Origin: a virus
DNA length: 28,583 bases
IMG/VR virus record: IMGVR_UViG_3300028608_000061
Coordinates: 1 to 28,583 of that record
Reading direction: 5' to 3' (one strand)
Part shown: one piece after another, positions 1 through 7,112 of the stretch
How positions within the stretch are numbered: the stretch's first letter is position 1
How the letters are laid out: the number at the start of each line of letters is the position of its first letter
Translations under genes and position numbers: made by a program
Notes under the pieces: model-generated
What the model was told of the DNA's origin: nothing
The model's database searches: none
The model's input: the letters and a program-made list of their open reading frames with translations, nothing else

Positions 1-2
1 CT

Positions 3-1037
3 CCCGAACCCACCCGCCCGACCGCAGGCGACGGCCCGAAGCTCTCCGCACTGCGCCAGGCACTCATGCCGCCGGTCGGACTGCGCGAGGTGATCGTCGA
101 GGCCAGCGAGGCGCCCGCCCTGGCCGCGATCCAGCGAGACATCGACGACAGCCACGCCCTGTACCACGCGGACCACTACGACAGCGTCGCCAAGAAGCTG
201 CCGGGCATCCTGCGCGACGCCGAGGCTGCCGTCTCCCTGAACGAGGACGCCGAGCGCCAACAGGCCGTCGTCGTACGCGCCAGCGCCTTCCTTCTGGCCG
301 GGAAGTACCTCACCCAGGTCCGACGCTACGACATGGCCTACCACGCCCTCTCGCTGGGCATCAGGGACGCCCGCGAGGCCGGCAAGACGCACGTCGCGGC
401 CACCGGAGTCGTCGGCATGGCCTGGCTGCTCCTGCGACAGGACCGCTTCGACGAGGCCGAGCGTCTGGCCACGGTGACGGCCGAAGAGATCGAGCCGCGC
501 CTGTCCACGGCCAAGCCGGGCGAGCTGGCACTCTGGGGCGAGCTGCTCCAGCGCGTAGCCTCGGCGGCGATCAGGAACAACCGGCCCGACGTCGCCAAGG
601 AGGCCCGGCGCATGACGGCGACCGCCGCGAGCGCGCTCAGCCGGGAGCACGTCAACTTCCGGCAGCACTGGACCACCTTCGGGCCGGTGACGGCAGAGGC
701 GAAGGCGATCGAGGATCTCGCGCTCGTCGGGGACCATCGGGGAGTGATCAACCGCGCCGACGAGGGCCCCGTGGGTCCGAAGGGGCTGAAGAAGTTCGGC
801 CGGCCGAGCGCGAACAACTGGGACAGGCACCGCCTCGACGTTGCGCGGGCTCACGCGAAGCTCGGCTCGCACCAGGACGCCATGGATGAGCTCTCGACGA
901 TCAAGGCGTCGTCTCCCGAGTGGCTGCGGCATCAGTCGATGGCCCGGTACGTCATGACGGACATCTTGGAGCGACGCAAGCGCACCCTCACTCAGGACAT
1001 GCGCGAGATGGCCTCCCACCTCGGCGTTACCGGGTAA
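3..1037 (+). CDS. XRE/TPR-type transcriptional regulator, 5' end cut off by window
   Basis: The reading frame is open from the window edge to a TAA at 1037, so the N-terminus is missing. The first ATG at 66 is probably internal, because the upstream codons read as normal protein (KLSALRQALM). What is visible is about 345 residues of alpha-helical, Ala/Arg/Leu-rich repeats with TPR character, for example around AYHALSLGIRDAREAGKTHV and the 'DRFDEAERLA' repeat. This fits the sensor half of Streptomyces regulators that carry an XRE helix-turn-helix at the N-terminus and TPRs behind it. The HTH itself is not in view, so the DNA-binding role is inferred from the family. It is followed by three small same-strand genes. 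This cluster looks like host chromosome rather than phage. The family call is fairly safe; the specific function is unknown. Confidence 0.7.
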   Translation, partial: PEPTRPTAGDGPKLSALRQALMPPVGLREVIVEASEAPALAAIQRDIDDSHALYHADHYDSVAKKLPGILRDAEAAVSLNEDAERQQAVVVRASAFLLAGKYLTQVRRYDMAYHALSLGIRDAREAGKTHVAATGVVGMAWLLLRQDRFDEAERLATVTAEEIEPRLSTAKPGELALWGELLQRVASAAIRNNRPDVAKEARRMTATAASALSREHVNFRQHWTTFGPVTAEAKAIEDLALVGDHRGVINRADEGPVGPKGLKKFGRPSANNWDRHRLDVARAHAKLGSHQDAMDELSTIKASSPEWLRHQSMARYVMTDILERRKRTLTQDMREMASHLGVTG

Positions 1038-1131
1038 CTACCACGCCCCGTGGCACTTCTTGGCGATCAGTCAGGGAACTGCTACGGGGCGTGCCTGGTT
1101 GGTCACGCCCGCCCCTCGTAGGTTCATGGTC

Positions 1132-1368
1132 ATGGCGAGCAACCAGCAAGCCGAGCCCCGGATCGAGATCGGCTCGGTAATGAGGGACACAGAGACCGGC
1201 CGAATCGGCGTCATCCAGCGCGTACACGACGGGGCGGTCCGGATACACGACCTGACCACCGACGAGTACTGGGAGATCGATCCGGCCCTCCTCGCCGAGC
1301 TCTCCTCGGTGGAGAGGCTGAGTGCACGCGTCGCGCTCGCCAACTACCAGTCCAGGAACCGGACGTGA
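1132..1368 (+). CDS. Small hypothetical protein, beta-rich
   Basis: A 78-residue acidic protein starting MASNQQAEPR, with a central 'GSVMRDTETGRIGVIQRV' segment that suggests a small beta-barrel fold. Two ATGs are available, at 1126 and 1132. I chose 1132 because the GTAGG at about 1118-1122 then has a usable spacing; 1126 would add two residues. The end overlaps the GTG of the next gene by 4 bp, so the two are translationally coupled. Similar small proteins travel with XRE regulators and DUF7848-like proteins in Streptomyces chromosomes, from memory. No function can be assigned. Confidence 0.6.
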   Translation: MASNQQAEPRIEIGSVMRDTETGRIGVIQRVHDGAVRIHDLTTDEYWEIDPALLAELSSVERLSARVALANYQSRNRT

Positions 1369-1622
1369 GCCCCGTACGTGCCGTCGTACGGCACATCTCC
1401 TGGACTCTGGCCCCCGACCGCGAGCCGGACGCCGAGCCGGTCACGTACGCCCTTCAGTGCGTCGTGTGCTCCGAGCAGTCGGACCGCGACCAGGACTGGG
1501 AGAAGCCGCAGGAGTGGGCGCTCGAACACTCCGGCCGGAACCCGTCCCACCACACCTACCGGGAGCACATCACTCGGCCGTGGCGGACGTGGATGAATGC
1601 CGAGCCGGGAGTCCACTCATGA
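1365..1622 (+). CDS. DUF7848-like zinc-ribbon protein
   Basis: An 85-residue protein that begins with a GTG overlapping the previous stop (GTGA) and whose own stop overlaps the next ATG (ATGA). It has a CVVC pair near residue 32, then 'WALEHSGRNPSHH' and 'PWRTW', which is the pattern I associate with small Streptomyces proteins annotated as DUF7848. The CxxC plus the downstream histidines suggest one zinc site. No enzymatic motif is seen. It belongs to the regulator cluster, and its tight coupling to both neighbours implies one operon. The function is unknown. Confidence 0.65.
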   Translation: MSPVRAVVRHISWTLAPDREPDAEPVTYALQCVVCSEQSDRDQDWEKPQEWALEHSGRNPSHHTYREHITRPWRTWMNAEPGVHS

Positions 1623-1729
1623 TCTGGCGGGCGATCGGTCGAGCAGCCGGCCCCCTGTTCACCTTTCTGATCCTGGCCTCCATCGGCCTCGTCATCGGCA
1701 TGGCCATCGTCGGTCGGCCGACCCCCTGA
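1619..1729 (+). CDS. Small single-pass membrane peptide
   Basis: A 36-residue peptide starting at an ATG that overlaps the preceding stop by 4 bp. One hydrophobic helix (LFTFLILASIGLVIGMAIV) fills most of it, preceded by a short basic N-terminus (MIWRAIGRAA), so it is probably a one-helix membrane protein with the N-terminus inside. It is too short for family assignment. Operon position and start overlap are the main support that it is real. Confidence 0.55.
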   Translation: MIWRAIGRAAGPLFTFLILASIGLVIGMAIVGRPTP

Positions 1730-1735
1730 ACCGGT

Positions 1736-1785
1736 CCGTCCCGCGCGGTGAACACCTCCCCAGGTACCCCGCCCGCGCGGGACGG
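1736..1785 (+). terminator. Inverted repeat after the rightward cluster
   Basis: Perfect 13-bp arms CCGTCCCGCGCGG (1736-1748) and CCGCGCGGGACGG (1773-1785) lie 7 bp after the last rightward stop. The loop is 24 nt and the T-run is poor (GGGCCTT follows), so this could be a weak terminator or an RNA-stabilising hairpin. Confidence 0.5.
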
Positions 1786-1843
1786 GCCTTCCACGCCCGC
1801 TCCGGTGACGCCCCCGCCCTGTGGCCGGAGCGGGTACGCAAAG

Positions 1844-1876
1844 AAGCCCCCCACCTCGCGAAGAGGTGGGGGGCTT
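1844..1876. terminator. Strong bidirectional terminator beside tRNA-Tyr
   Basis: A perfect 14-bp stem AAGCCCCCCACCTC / GAGGTGGGGGGCTT with a 5-nt loop. On the minus strand it follows the tRNA 3' end by 5 bp and ends in TTCTTT; on the plus strand it ends in TTTG. The lead-in CAAAGAAGCCCCC is identical to that of the terminator at 14864, which hints at a shared replicon but is weak evidence. Confidence 0.8.
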
Positions 1877-1881
1877 TGTTG

Positions 1882-1963
<82 letters not shown>

Positions 1964-1992
1964 TTGCAACGGGGAAGACGATACACGAACGA

Positions 1993-2037
1993 GGGAGGCC
2001 CTCCAAACCAGCCCGAAGGCCGGCCGGAGGGCCTCCC
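1993..2037 (-). terminator. Terminator after the leftmost phage gene
   Basis: Perfect 12-bp arms GGGAGGCCCTCC (1993-2004) and GGAGGGCCTCCC (2026-2037) with a 21-nt loop, starting 9 bp after the stop of the 2047-2493 gene. No clear T-run follows on the minus strand (TCGTTCGTGTAT). Confidence 0.65.
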
Positions 2038-2046
2038 ACCTGCGCC

Positions 2047-2493
2047 TCAGTCCCGAAGTAGGTCCAGTACGGTGGGCCGGCTCAGCGTGCCGTCGACCTT
2101 GCGGGCGACGAAGTTCTTCGACAGTCCCGCCTCGCGCACGGCGGCGTGCATCGCCTCGGCGAGGGTGTCGGTGGCCCGGTCGGACGCGAGGTCGGCAGCC
2201 TGCTTGTGCTCCAGTGCCGCCTCCAGGGCGCCCGTGTGTGTGCCTGCCGGGCTCGGGTCGTCGATCTTGGCGTGCCGGCCATCGTCGCCGTTCACCTCGA
2301 TGTACGCCTTCTCGCCGACGTAGGGCTCGGGGCATGTCTCGTACCAGTTGCGCAGCAGGCTGCGGCCCAGGTCGTGCGCGGTGCCCGCCCACGTCGCCCA
2401 CGTCTCGACGGTGCCCTGCTTGGCGGGCTCCGCCCATCCGGTCGTCGTCTCCGCCAGCGCCGGAACGCGGATCTCGTACTCGTAGGTCGTCAC
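2047..2493 (-). CDS. Hypothetical protein with C-terminal HTH-like segment
   Basis: A 148-residue acidic protein with a GTG start and GGGAGGGG 7 bp upstream. The first 70 residues look like a beta-rich domain (TTYEYEIRVPAL, EKAYIEVNGDDG). The middle is helical and Ala-rich, and the last 30 residues (GLSKNFVARKVDGTLSRPTV) read like a helix-turn-helix. No known family was recognised. It is separated from the reductase by a terminator and has its own strong promoter with overlapping palindromes. It may therefore be expressed in the lysogen as a cargo or immunity gene, which is inference. Confidence 0.7.
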   Translation of the reverse strand: MTTYEYEIRVPALAETTTGWAEPAKQGTVETWATWAGTAHDLGRSLLRNWYETCPEPYVGEKAYIEVNGDDGRHAKIDDPSPAGTHTGALEAALEHKQAADLASDRATDTLAEAMHAAVREAGLSKNFVARKVDGTLSRPTVLDLLRD

Positions 2494-2529
2494 TGCTTGG
2501 CCCCTCCCGTAGTGGTCAACGTGTTGCCC

Positions 2530-2558
2530 ACTTTACAGTCAACGCCTTGACCGGTCAA
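2530..2558 (-). promoter_or_regulatory. Sigma-70-type promoter for the 2047-2493 gene
   Basis: Minus-strand -35 TTGACC (2553-2558), exact 17-bp spacer, -10 TAAAGT (2530-2535). Transcription would begin near 2523, about 30 nt before the GTG at 2493. Confidence 0.7.
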
Positions 2559-2570
2559 GCGTTTGACCGG
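2546..2570. promoter_or_regulatory. Overlapping palindromic operator-like repeats
   Basis: A perfect 14-bp palindrome CTTGACCGGTCAAG (2546-2559) overlaps the -35 box. It shares its right half with a second dyad, CCGGTCAA-gcgt-TTGACCGG (2551-2570). GTCAACG also occurs at 2515-2521 and 2538-2544. The arrangement suggests a dimeric repressor at this promoter, possibly autoregulation by the adjacent HTH-like protein. Confidence 0.5.
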
Positions 2571-2580
2571 GTACGACGAA

Positions 2581-2608
2581 AGCCCCCCACCCGTCAGGGC
2601 AGGGGGCT
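2581..2608 (-). terminator. Terminator after ribonucleotide reductase
   Basis: On the minus strand, AGCCCCC and GGGGGGCT arms with an additional inner CCC/GGG, followed by TTCGT. It closes the long early operon 12 bp after the reductase stop. Confidence 0.7.
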
Positions 2609-2619
2609 CCGTCACGCGC

Positions 2620-4734
2620 TCATCGCACGGGGCAGGCGCCGGTCGTGCAGTCCTCGTCCGTCGAGTCCTCGACCGAGGTCACCTCGTAGGAGTTGAACTC
2701 CTCCTCGGTGATCCGCTCGTACGGGGCCTGCTCCCGCGTTCCGTCCGGCATCAGGGTCGTGCCCTTCAGGTCCGGGAGGAACGCCTGGATCACGTCCGCC
2801 GCCTCTTCGACCGTGTACTTCCCCTCCGGGAAGTTGACCGTGAAGGAGACCGCGTTGTCCGCGTACTCCGTCTGGTACATGGTCTGGAAGTTGAGCATGT
2901 CGTACAGGCTGACCTCATCGGCAGACTGAACGATCGAGGGGTCGTACCCCATGGCCTCGACCTCGGCGACGAGCTTCTCCTTCGTCGGGTAGGTCACGAC
3001 CATCGTGTTGCCGGACTGGTCGTACCGGCACACCTCGACCAGGTGGCCGGCCGCCTCGGCTGCCATGACCGTCTTCACCTGGGCGGGATCGGTCATCGAG
3101 AAGCGAATCCGGCGGTTGAAGTACCGGGCGTAGATGGTGTGGATGCCCTCGGTCACGCCGGGTATCTTCGCGATCGAGCCGGTCGGCGCCACCGTGGTCA
3201 CCTTCACGGGCTCCGGTATGCGGAGCTGGAAGGCGTACGCGCGGGCCTCGTCGCGGACGGTGTCCGCAAGGAAGGTCAGCAGGTTACGGAACTGCGGGTC
3301 GTGCGGGGCGTCGGAGTAGCGCGTGCCGTGCTTCGCGAGGAAGCCCTGCACTCCGAGGTGACCGACGCCGATACGCCGCTCGCTGTGCATGACCTCGCGC
3401 TGCTGGTCGTCGGTCATGTCGCCGTACGTGGCTCGGATCAGGAACCGCGTCATCAGCTCGTGCGCCCGGCGCAGGCCGTCGAAGTCGCTGTGCTCGCCCT
3501 TCACCTTCGGCGCGAAGAAGTCGAGGTTCACATGGCCGAGCACGCAGGCGCCGGTCGGAGGCAGCGCGATCTCCCCACAGGGGTTGGTCGCGATGACCTC
3601 GTTCACCTCGCCCTCGTTCGAGTAGGTCGAGTTCCAGTAGCCGGGCTCTCCGTTGCGGAGCATCCCCTCGACGACCTTCTTGTGGACCATGTACGCCAGC
3701 TCGTTGCCGCCGGGCCCGAAGTCGTCGTGCTTGTCGCCGGACAGGTAGTCGATGAAGTCCTGGTCGATCTCGACGGAGATGTTCGTCGTCCAGTGCTTCG
3801 AGCCGTCCGCCTTACAGTCGAGGAAGTCGTCGATGAACGGATCGTTCCACTTGCAGATGGCCATGCGGGCAGAGCGCCGGACGCCGCCCGACACTACGCA
3901 CTCCGCGATGGCGTGGTCGATCTCCATCGCCTCGACGGGAGTCAGGTGCCCGTAGCTCCAGCCGAAGCCGTCACCGACCTCGACGTGGCGCTCGCCGACC
4001 GCGCCGTTCAGTACGACCGCGACCTCTTCGAGCATCCGGGCGAAGGGGCCGGGGCCGCTCGCGGTACCGCCGAAGGTCTTGAGCCGGCTGCCCTTGCAGC
4101 GGACGCGGCTCACGTCGTAGACGCGGGCGCGGTGCTTCACTTCGCCGTCGCTCATGAACGTGTCGATCAGGTCGACGAGGGCGTCAGCCCATCCCTCGCG
4201 GGAGTCCTCGACCTCGAAGGCGCCGGCCCAGTCCGAGTCGTACTCGGTGGACAGGAGGCCGGCCGCCTTCATCTCGGCGTAGTCCTGGTGCATCGGGTCG
4301 CACACCACGTGGACATCGAGCTCGCGGCGCGGGGCGCCGAACTCCTTGAGGTACTTGGTGCTGTAGTTGCCGCCGACACCGCCGCCCTCCATCAGGCGCA
4401 TGAAGGTGAACTCGAAGTGCCGGGACAGCTTGTCGCCCCACGGCGCGACGTGGCAGTTGAAGAGGTACTGCCTGCCCTTCACGCCTGTCGCCCACAGGTG
4501 GCGCCCTGCGGGGATGATGGCGAACTGGTCCATGTAGGAGACCAGCTCGTCGTGTTCGGCCCGTACGTCGTCACTCCAGGCCGTCTGGTCGGTGCCGTGG
4601 ACGAGGGCGAGGTTGCCGGCTGCGACGCGGCGGACGGTGTCGGGCCAGGTCTCCTTCGAGCCATCGGCCAGCGTGCGGGAATACGTGCGGTTGTAGACGA
4701 GCTCGCCGGTCGGGCCAAAGGGAACGTCGATCAC
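2620..4734 (-). CDS. nrdJ: Adenosylcobalamin-dependent class II ribonucleotide reductase
   Basis: A 704-residue enzyme that reduces ribonucleotides to deoxyribonucleotides for phage DNA synthesis using a B12-derived radical. The active-site motif NPCGEIALP puts N384, C386 (thiyl radical) and E388 in place, with C397 eleven residues on. This spacing equals N406/C408/E410/C419 of the Lactobacillus leichmannii enzyme. The partner cysteine is C94 (LFNCHVAPW), and the C-terminal redox pair is C696/C701 (DCTTGACPVR), also with the family spacing of five. PTGSI (518-521) is the phosphate-binding loop. Length fits the monomeric class II type. The start is a GTG with GGAGG 8 bp upstream. It is the last gene before the early terminator, with a 77-bp leader that holds an exact operator-like site. 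Confidence 0.93.
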   Translation of the reverse strand: MIDVPFGPTGELVYNRTYSRTLADGSKETWPDTVRRVAAGNLALVHGTDQTAWSDDVRAEHDELVSYMDQFAIIPAGRHLWATGVKGRQYLFNCHVAPWGDKLSRHFEFTFMRLMEGGGVGGNYSTKYLKEFGAPRRELDVHVVCDPMHQDYAEMKAAGLLSTEYDSDWAGAFEVEDSREGWADALVDLIDTFMSDGEVKHRARVYDVSRVRCKGSRLKTFGGTASGPGPFARMLEEVAVVLNGAVGERHVEVGDGFGWSYGHLTPVEAMEIDHAIAECVVSGGVRRSARMAICKWNDPFIDDFLDCKADGSKHWTTNISVEIDQDFIDYLSGDKHDDFGPGGNELAYMVHKKVVEGMLRNGEPGYWNSTYSNEGEVNEVIATNPCGEIALPPTGACVLGHVNLDFFAPKVKGEHSDFDGLRRAHELMTRFLIRATYGDMTDDQQREVMHSERRIGVGHLGVQGFLAKHGTRYSDAPHDPQFRNLLTFLADTVRDEARAYAFQLRIPEPVKVTTVAPTGSIAKIPGVTEGIHTIYARYFNRRIRFSMTDPAQVKTVMAAEAAGHLVEVCRYDQSGNTMVVTYPTKEKLVAEVEAMGYDPSIVQSADEVSLYDMLNFQTMYQTEYADNAVSFTVNFPEGKYTVEEAADVIQAFLPDLKGTTLMPDGTREQAPYERITEEEFNSYEVTSVEDSTDEDCTTGACPVR

Positions 4735-4750
4735 GGGTGAATCCTCCAGG

Positions 4751-4799
4751 GGTAGTTGGGTCTCTCACTGCCTCAAGGCGGCAGCCCCGAAGGACTACC
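4751..4799 (-). other. Nested stem-loop in the reductase leader
   Basis: The outer arms are GGTAGT (4751-4756) and ACTACC (4794-4799). Between them CTGCC (4768-4772) pairs with GGCAG (4780-4784). It sits between the operator-like site at 4805 and the reductase RBS. It could be an mRNA processing or stability element. No cobalamin riboswitch boxes were recognised. Confidence 0.3.
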
Positions 4800-4804
4800 G
4801 CCAG

Positions 4805-4819
4805 GCGACACTTACACAG
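4805..4819 (-). promoter_or_regulatory. Stoperator-like site, exact 15-mer
   Basis: GCGACACTTACACAG on the plus strand, so CTGTGTAAGTGTCGC along transcription. It is identical to the 11093 site and the inverse of the 13730 site. It overlaps the stop codon of the 4812-5189 gene and precedes the reductase. Confidence 0.7.
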
Positions 4820-5189
4820 GTCGGCCGGTCAGCTCGCCGAGCACCACGATCAGGCGCTTCAGCGTTCCGGCGCTGTACGCGGCCAGGTCGGACACGAGCT
4901 TGAGCTGGGCCGCCAGCTCTTCCAGCGAGGCCGGCTCCAGCCTCTCGACGTAGGCGAGGCAGATGTCGATCCGCTCGTCGAGGTAGGGGATCGCCTCGTC
5001 GGCCTGGGCTCGCAGCCCGTCGAGCTGGAGCCGCTTCGCCTTGTCGGCGCGCTCCTCCTCGGTGTACGAGCGGTAGAAGATCAGGCCCTTGCTGTCCGTC
5101 CCCTCGTCGCGCCAGAAGTACAGCTCGCGCTCGTCGTCGAAGAAGTCGAACTGCTCCTCGGTCATGCTCTCTGGTGGCGCCTCGCTCAC
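4812..5189 (-). CDS. Hypothetical early protein, acidic and helical
   Basis: A 125-residue acidic protein. The GTG start overlaps the preceding stop by 4 bp. The N-terminal part is acidic and aromatic (EEQFDFFDDERELYFWRD), then helices rich in Glu and Leu follow (ERADKAKRLQLDGLRAQADE), which could form a coiled coil. No family was recognised. It is last in a run of tightly overlapping genes that includes the two sigma-like proteins, so a partner role in transcription is conceivable but unproven. Its TAA stop lies inside an operator-like site. Confidence 0.7.
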   Translation of the reverse strand: MSEAPPESMTEEQFDFFDDERELYFWRDEGTDSKGLIFYRSYTEEERADKAKRLQLDGLRAQADEAIPYLDERIDICLAYVERLEPASLEELAAQLKLVSDLAAYSAGTLKRLIVVLGELTGRPV

Positions 5190-5572
5190 GCGGCCTCATC
5201 CTCCAACTGGTCGTATCCGTCGATGTACTTGACGCCGTTCAGGAAGGCCGTGACCTTGCCGACCGCCCGCTCGGTCGCCCGCTGGGCTCCCGACTTCTGC
5301 ACGCCCCGCAGGAGTCCGATCTCCACGTAGCTGTAGTCGAGCCCGTACCGCAGGACGAGCGACTGGCGCTCGACCACGGTCAGCTCAGCCCGCAGCCACG
5401 CGGTCTTGATGTCGGCGATGTGGGCGTACAGCGTGTTCGCCTGCTTCGGGTTCGCCTTCACCTTCGGCATGTCCGCGTCCGGGGCGCCCTCCTGCTTGAT
5501 CCCGTACGCGACCTCGACGTCCCAGACGGCCGGCAAGATCTGCTCGACCAGGGCCCGGTTGTATCCGCTCAC
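5186..5572 (-). CDS. Sigma-70 region 4-like HTH protein
   Basis: A 128-residue protein whose residues about 63-112 (ELTVVERQSLVLRYGLDYSY through AVGKVTAFLNG) match the pattern of sigma-70 region 4: 'L...ER..L.LRYG' followed by a helix-turn-helix and a recognition-type helix. The N-terminal half is helical and not recognised. The GTG start overlaps the stop of the upstream gene by 4 bp and the end overlaps the next gene by 4 bp. The upstream neighbour looks like region 2, so together they may form a two-part sigma factor. An alternative is a simple HTH regulator. Confidence 0.6.
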   Translation of the reverse strand: MSGYNRALVEQILPAVWDVEVAYGIKQEGAPDADMPKVKANPKQANTLYAHIADIKTAWLRAELTVVERQSLVLRYGLDYSYVEIGLLRGVQKSGAQRATERAVGKVTAFLNGVKYIDGYDQLEDEAA

Positions 5573-5910
5573 GCACCCTCACCGAGGGCTTCGATGTTGG
5601 CCTCGTACGAGACCTGCTTCGAGCGGCGCTTCTCCTTGGTCAGGTGCTGGTCGCGCAGGCGCTGAGTCAGCCATCGATACAGGGCGCCGGGCCCCAGGCG
5701 CAGGGCGGTCTTCGCGTGCTCCGGCCTCGTGGCCAGCAGGACCAAGGCGTCCTGGTAGGCGTCCTCGTACTCCAGCACGGACGGGTACGAGTCGGCAGCC
5801 TTGCGGGCCGCTCGCTGGGCGATGCCGGCGACCTCTTCGGTGATGACGGACCAGTCGGCCCGCGCCTCCTCGGCGCTGCCGTAGGCGTGGGTGATCTCGA
5901 TGATGTTCAC
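5569..5910 (-). CDS. Sigma-70 region 2-like protein
   Basis: A 113-residue protein. I place the start at the GTG at 5908-5910 (VNIIEITHAYG), which overlaps the phosphoesterase stop by 4 bp like its neighbours; the frame is open further upstream but runs inside the phosphoesterase. Residues about 28-92 (AGIAQRAARKAAD, YEDAYQDALVLLA, then WLTQRLRDQHL) have the helix pattern of sigma-70 region 2, where a 'DLxQEaxL' motif binds the core polymerase. A basic stretch KEKRRSKQ follows. The assignment is by pattern and is moderate. Confidence 0.55.
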   Translation of the reverse strand: MNIIEITHAYGSAEEARADWSVITEEVAGIAQRAARKAADSYPSVLEYEDAYQDALVLLATRPEHAKTALRLGPGALYRWLTQRLRDQHLTKEKRRSKQVSYEANIEALGEGA

Positions 5911-7112
5911 TGGCTGACTACCTCCTTCACGGGCACGCGCCCGTCCTTGGTGATCGCGACGATGAGGCCGGGGGCCCCGGTTGTGCCCTTGCTGTGCCGC
6001 CACCACGTCGACTCGGACTCCATCGCGGGCGGCTGGAGGAACGTGCGCCACCCGTCCGTGTCGACGAACTCGTGGTGCAGGTGGCCGGCGAGGAGCAGGT
6101 CCACCAGGTGCATGGGCGACGCCTGGTTGAACGCCTGGCCCTTCCACCACTCGAACTGCTTGCCGGGCCTCCACTGATGGCCGTGCGCGTGGCCCACGAC
6201 CGTGCCCGAGCACTCGACGACCACGACCAGCTCGTCCGTGTCCGGGACGTAGAACTCGACATGACCGAACCGGTCGGGGTTGAGCTCGGCGGCGTCCTTG
6301 ACGGCGATCAGGGACTCGGTGTCGTGGCTGTCGTCGTACCGCGTTACGCCCTTGCCGTTGATCCGGACGGCCTCGCCGTGATTGCCGGGCACGGCGGCCA
6401 TGGTCAGGCGCTCACACAACGGCGCGAAAAGCAGGAGCGCATGGAGCATCACTCGCCTGGTGAGGCGGATCTGCTCGTTGAGCGTGAGCTGCGTACGCCA
6501 GGTGTTCGCACCGCCCTGCGAGACGAAGCCTTCGATGTGGTCGCCGAGCCACGCGATGTGCACGTGGCGGATGGCGAAGCGGTAGCGGTACAAGCTCAGC
6601 AGCTCGGCCGCCTCATCGAGGCAGTCGATCACGCGCTGGAGCGTGCCCTCCACGCCGTCGCCGTCGATCTTGCCGAACTGCATGTCGCCGAGGGCGACGA
6701 TGTAGGTGTGCGGCGAGCCGGCGACTCGCGGCCCCGTCTCCATCGGAACGATCGAGGTCGAGTCGATCGCCGCCAGCAGCTCGTCGATCGGGGGCCGAGC
6801 GTCTGCGACAGTTGCACACTGGGCGCGAGCGAAGGAGAAGCGGGTGGACACGCCCGTGTCCCCGTTGGCCATCGTCCACTCCGAGGAGCGGAAGCCGGTC
6901 ACGGTCCACTCGGCAGGGTCGAGGCCCTGACCCTTGAGGACGTCGGTCGCGGCGGTCTCGGTCTGCTCGAAGGTCGCGGCGCGCACGGTCACGTCCGCAG
7001 CGTCGCCCTTCACCTCGATCTGCCGGGTGAAGTCCTTCTCGGGGTCGGTCTGCCGGGCCGGGACGGTGGGGCCGACAGGCTTGGCCAGGAGTTCGTCAAG
7101 CAGCTCGCTCAC
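5907..7112 (-). CDS. Calcineurin-like metallophosphoesterase
   Basis: A 401-residue protein with the five metal-binding motifs of the family in order: GDMQFGK (D143), GDHIEG (D191), GNHGE (N244, H245), GHAHGH (H308, H310) and GHLHHE (H344, H346). It is thus a two-metal phosphoesterase, possibly acting on nucleic acid as Mre11/SbcD-type nucleases do. The N-terminal 135 residues are extra and not recognised. The GTG start has AAGGAGG 5 bp upstream, inside the end of the preceding gene. A weak copy of the operator motif lies in its coding region at 6805-6819. The fold call is strong; the substrate is unknown. Confidence 0.85.
   Translation of the reverse strand: MSELLDELLAKPVGPTVPARQTDPEKDFTRQIEVKGDAADVTVRAATFEQTETAATDVLKGQGLDPAEWTVTGFRSSEWTMANGDTGVSTRFSFARAQCATVADARPPIDELLAAIDSTSIVPMETGPRVAGSPHTYIVALGDMQFGKIDGDGVEGTLQRVIDCLDEAAELLSLYRYRFAIRHVHIAWLGDHIEGFVSQGGANTWRTQLTLNEQIRLTRRVMLHALLLFAPLCERLTMAAVPGNHGEAVRINGKGVTRYDDSHDTESLIAVKDAAELNPDRFGHVEFYVPDTDELVVVVECSGTVVGHAHGHQWRPGKQFEWWKGQAFNQASPMHLVDLLLAGHLHHEFVDTDGWRTFLQPPAMESESTWWRHSKGTTGAPGLIVAITKDGRVPVKEVVSQ
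6805..6819 (-). promoter_or_regulatory. Stoperator-like site, variant
   Basis: GCGACAGTTGCACAC, three mismatches to the 15-mer, in the common orientation and inside the phosphoesterase coding region. Confidence 0.4.

Noticed and set aside
66-1037. Complete regulator gene starting at ATG 66
   Set aside because: No RBS precedes the ATG and the frame continues to the window edge with protein-like codons, so the gene is truncated.
2530-2544. ACTTTACAGTCA as another operator copy
   Set aside because: It needs a gap to align with ACTTACACAG and is better explained as the -10 box (TAAAGT) of the 2047-2493 promoter.
2563-4740. 725-codon open frame on the plus strand
   Set aside because: It mirrors the reductase gene, whose catalytic residues are all on the minus strand. 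The antisense protein is low-complexity (Arg/Val/Asp/Gly), a common shadow in GC-rich coding DNA.
4735-4811. Cobalamin riboswitch before the B12-dependent reductase
   Set aside because: The leader is only 77 bp and I see no B12-box sequence; the stem-loop present is too small.
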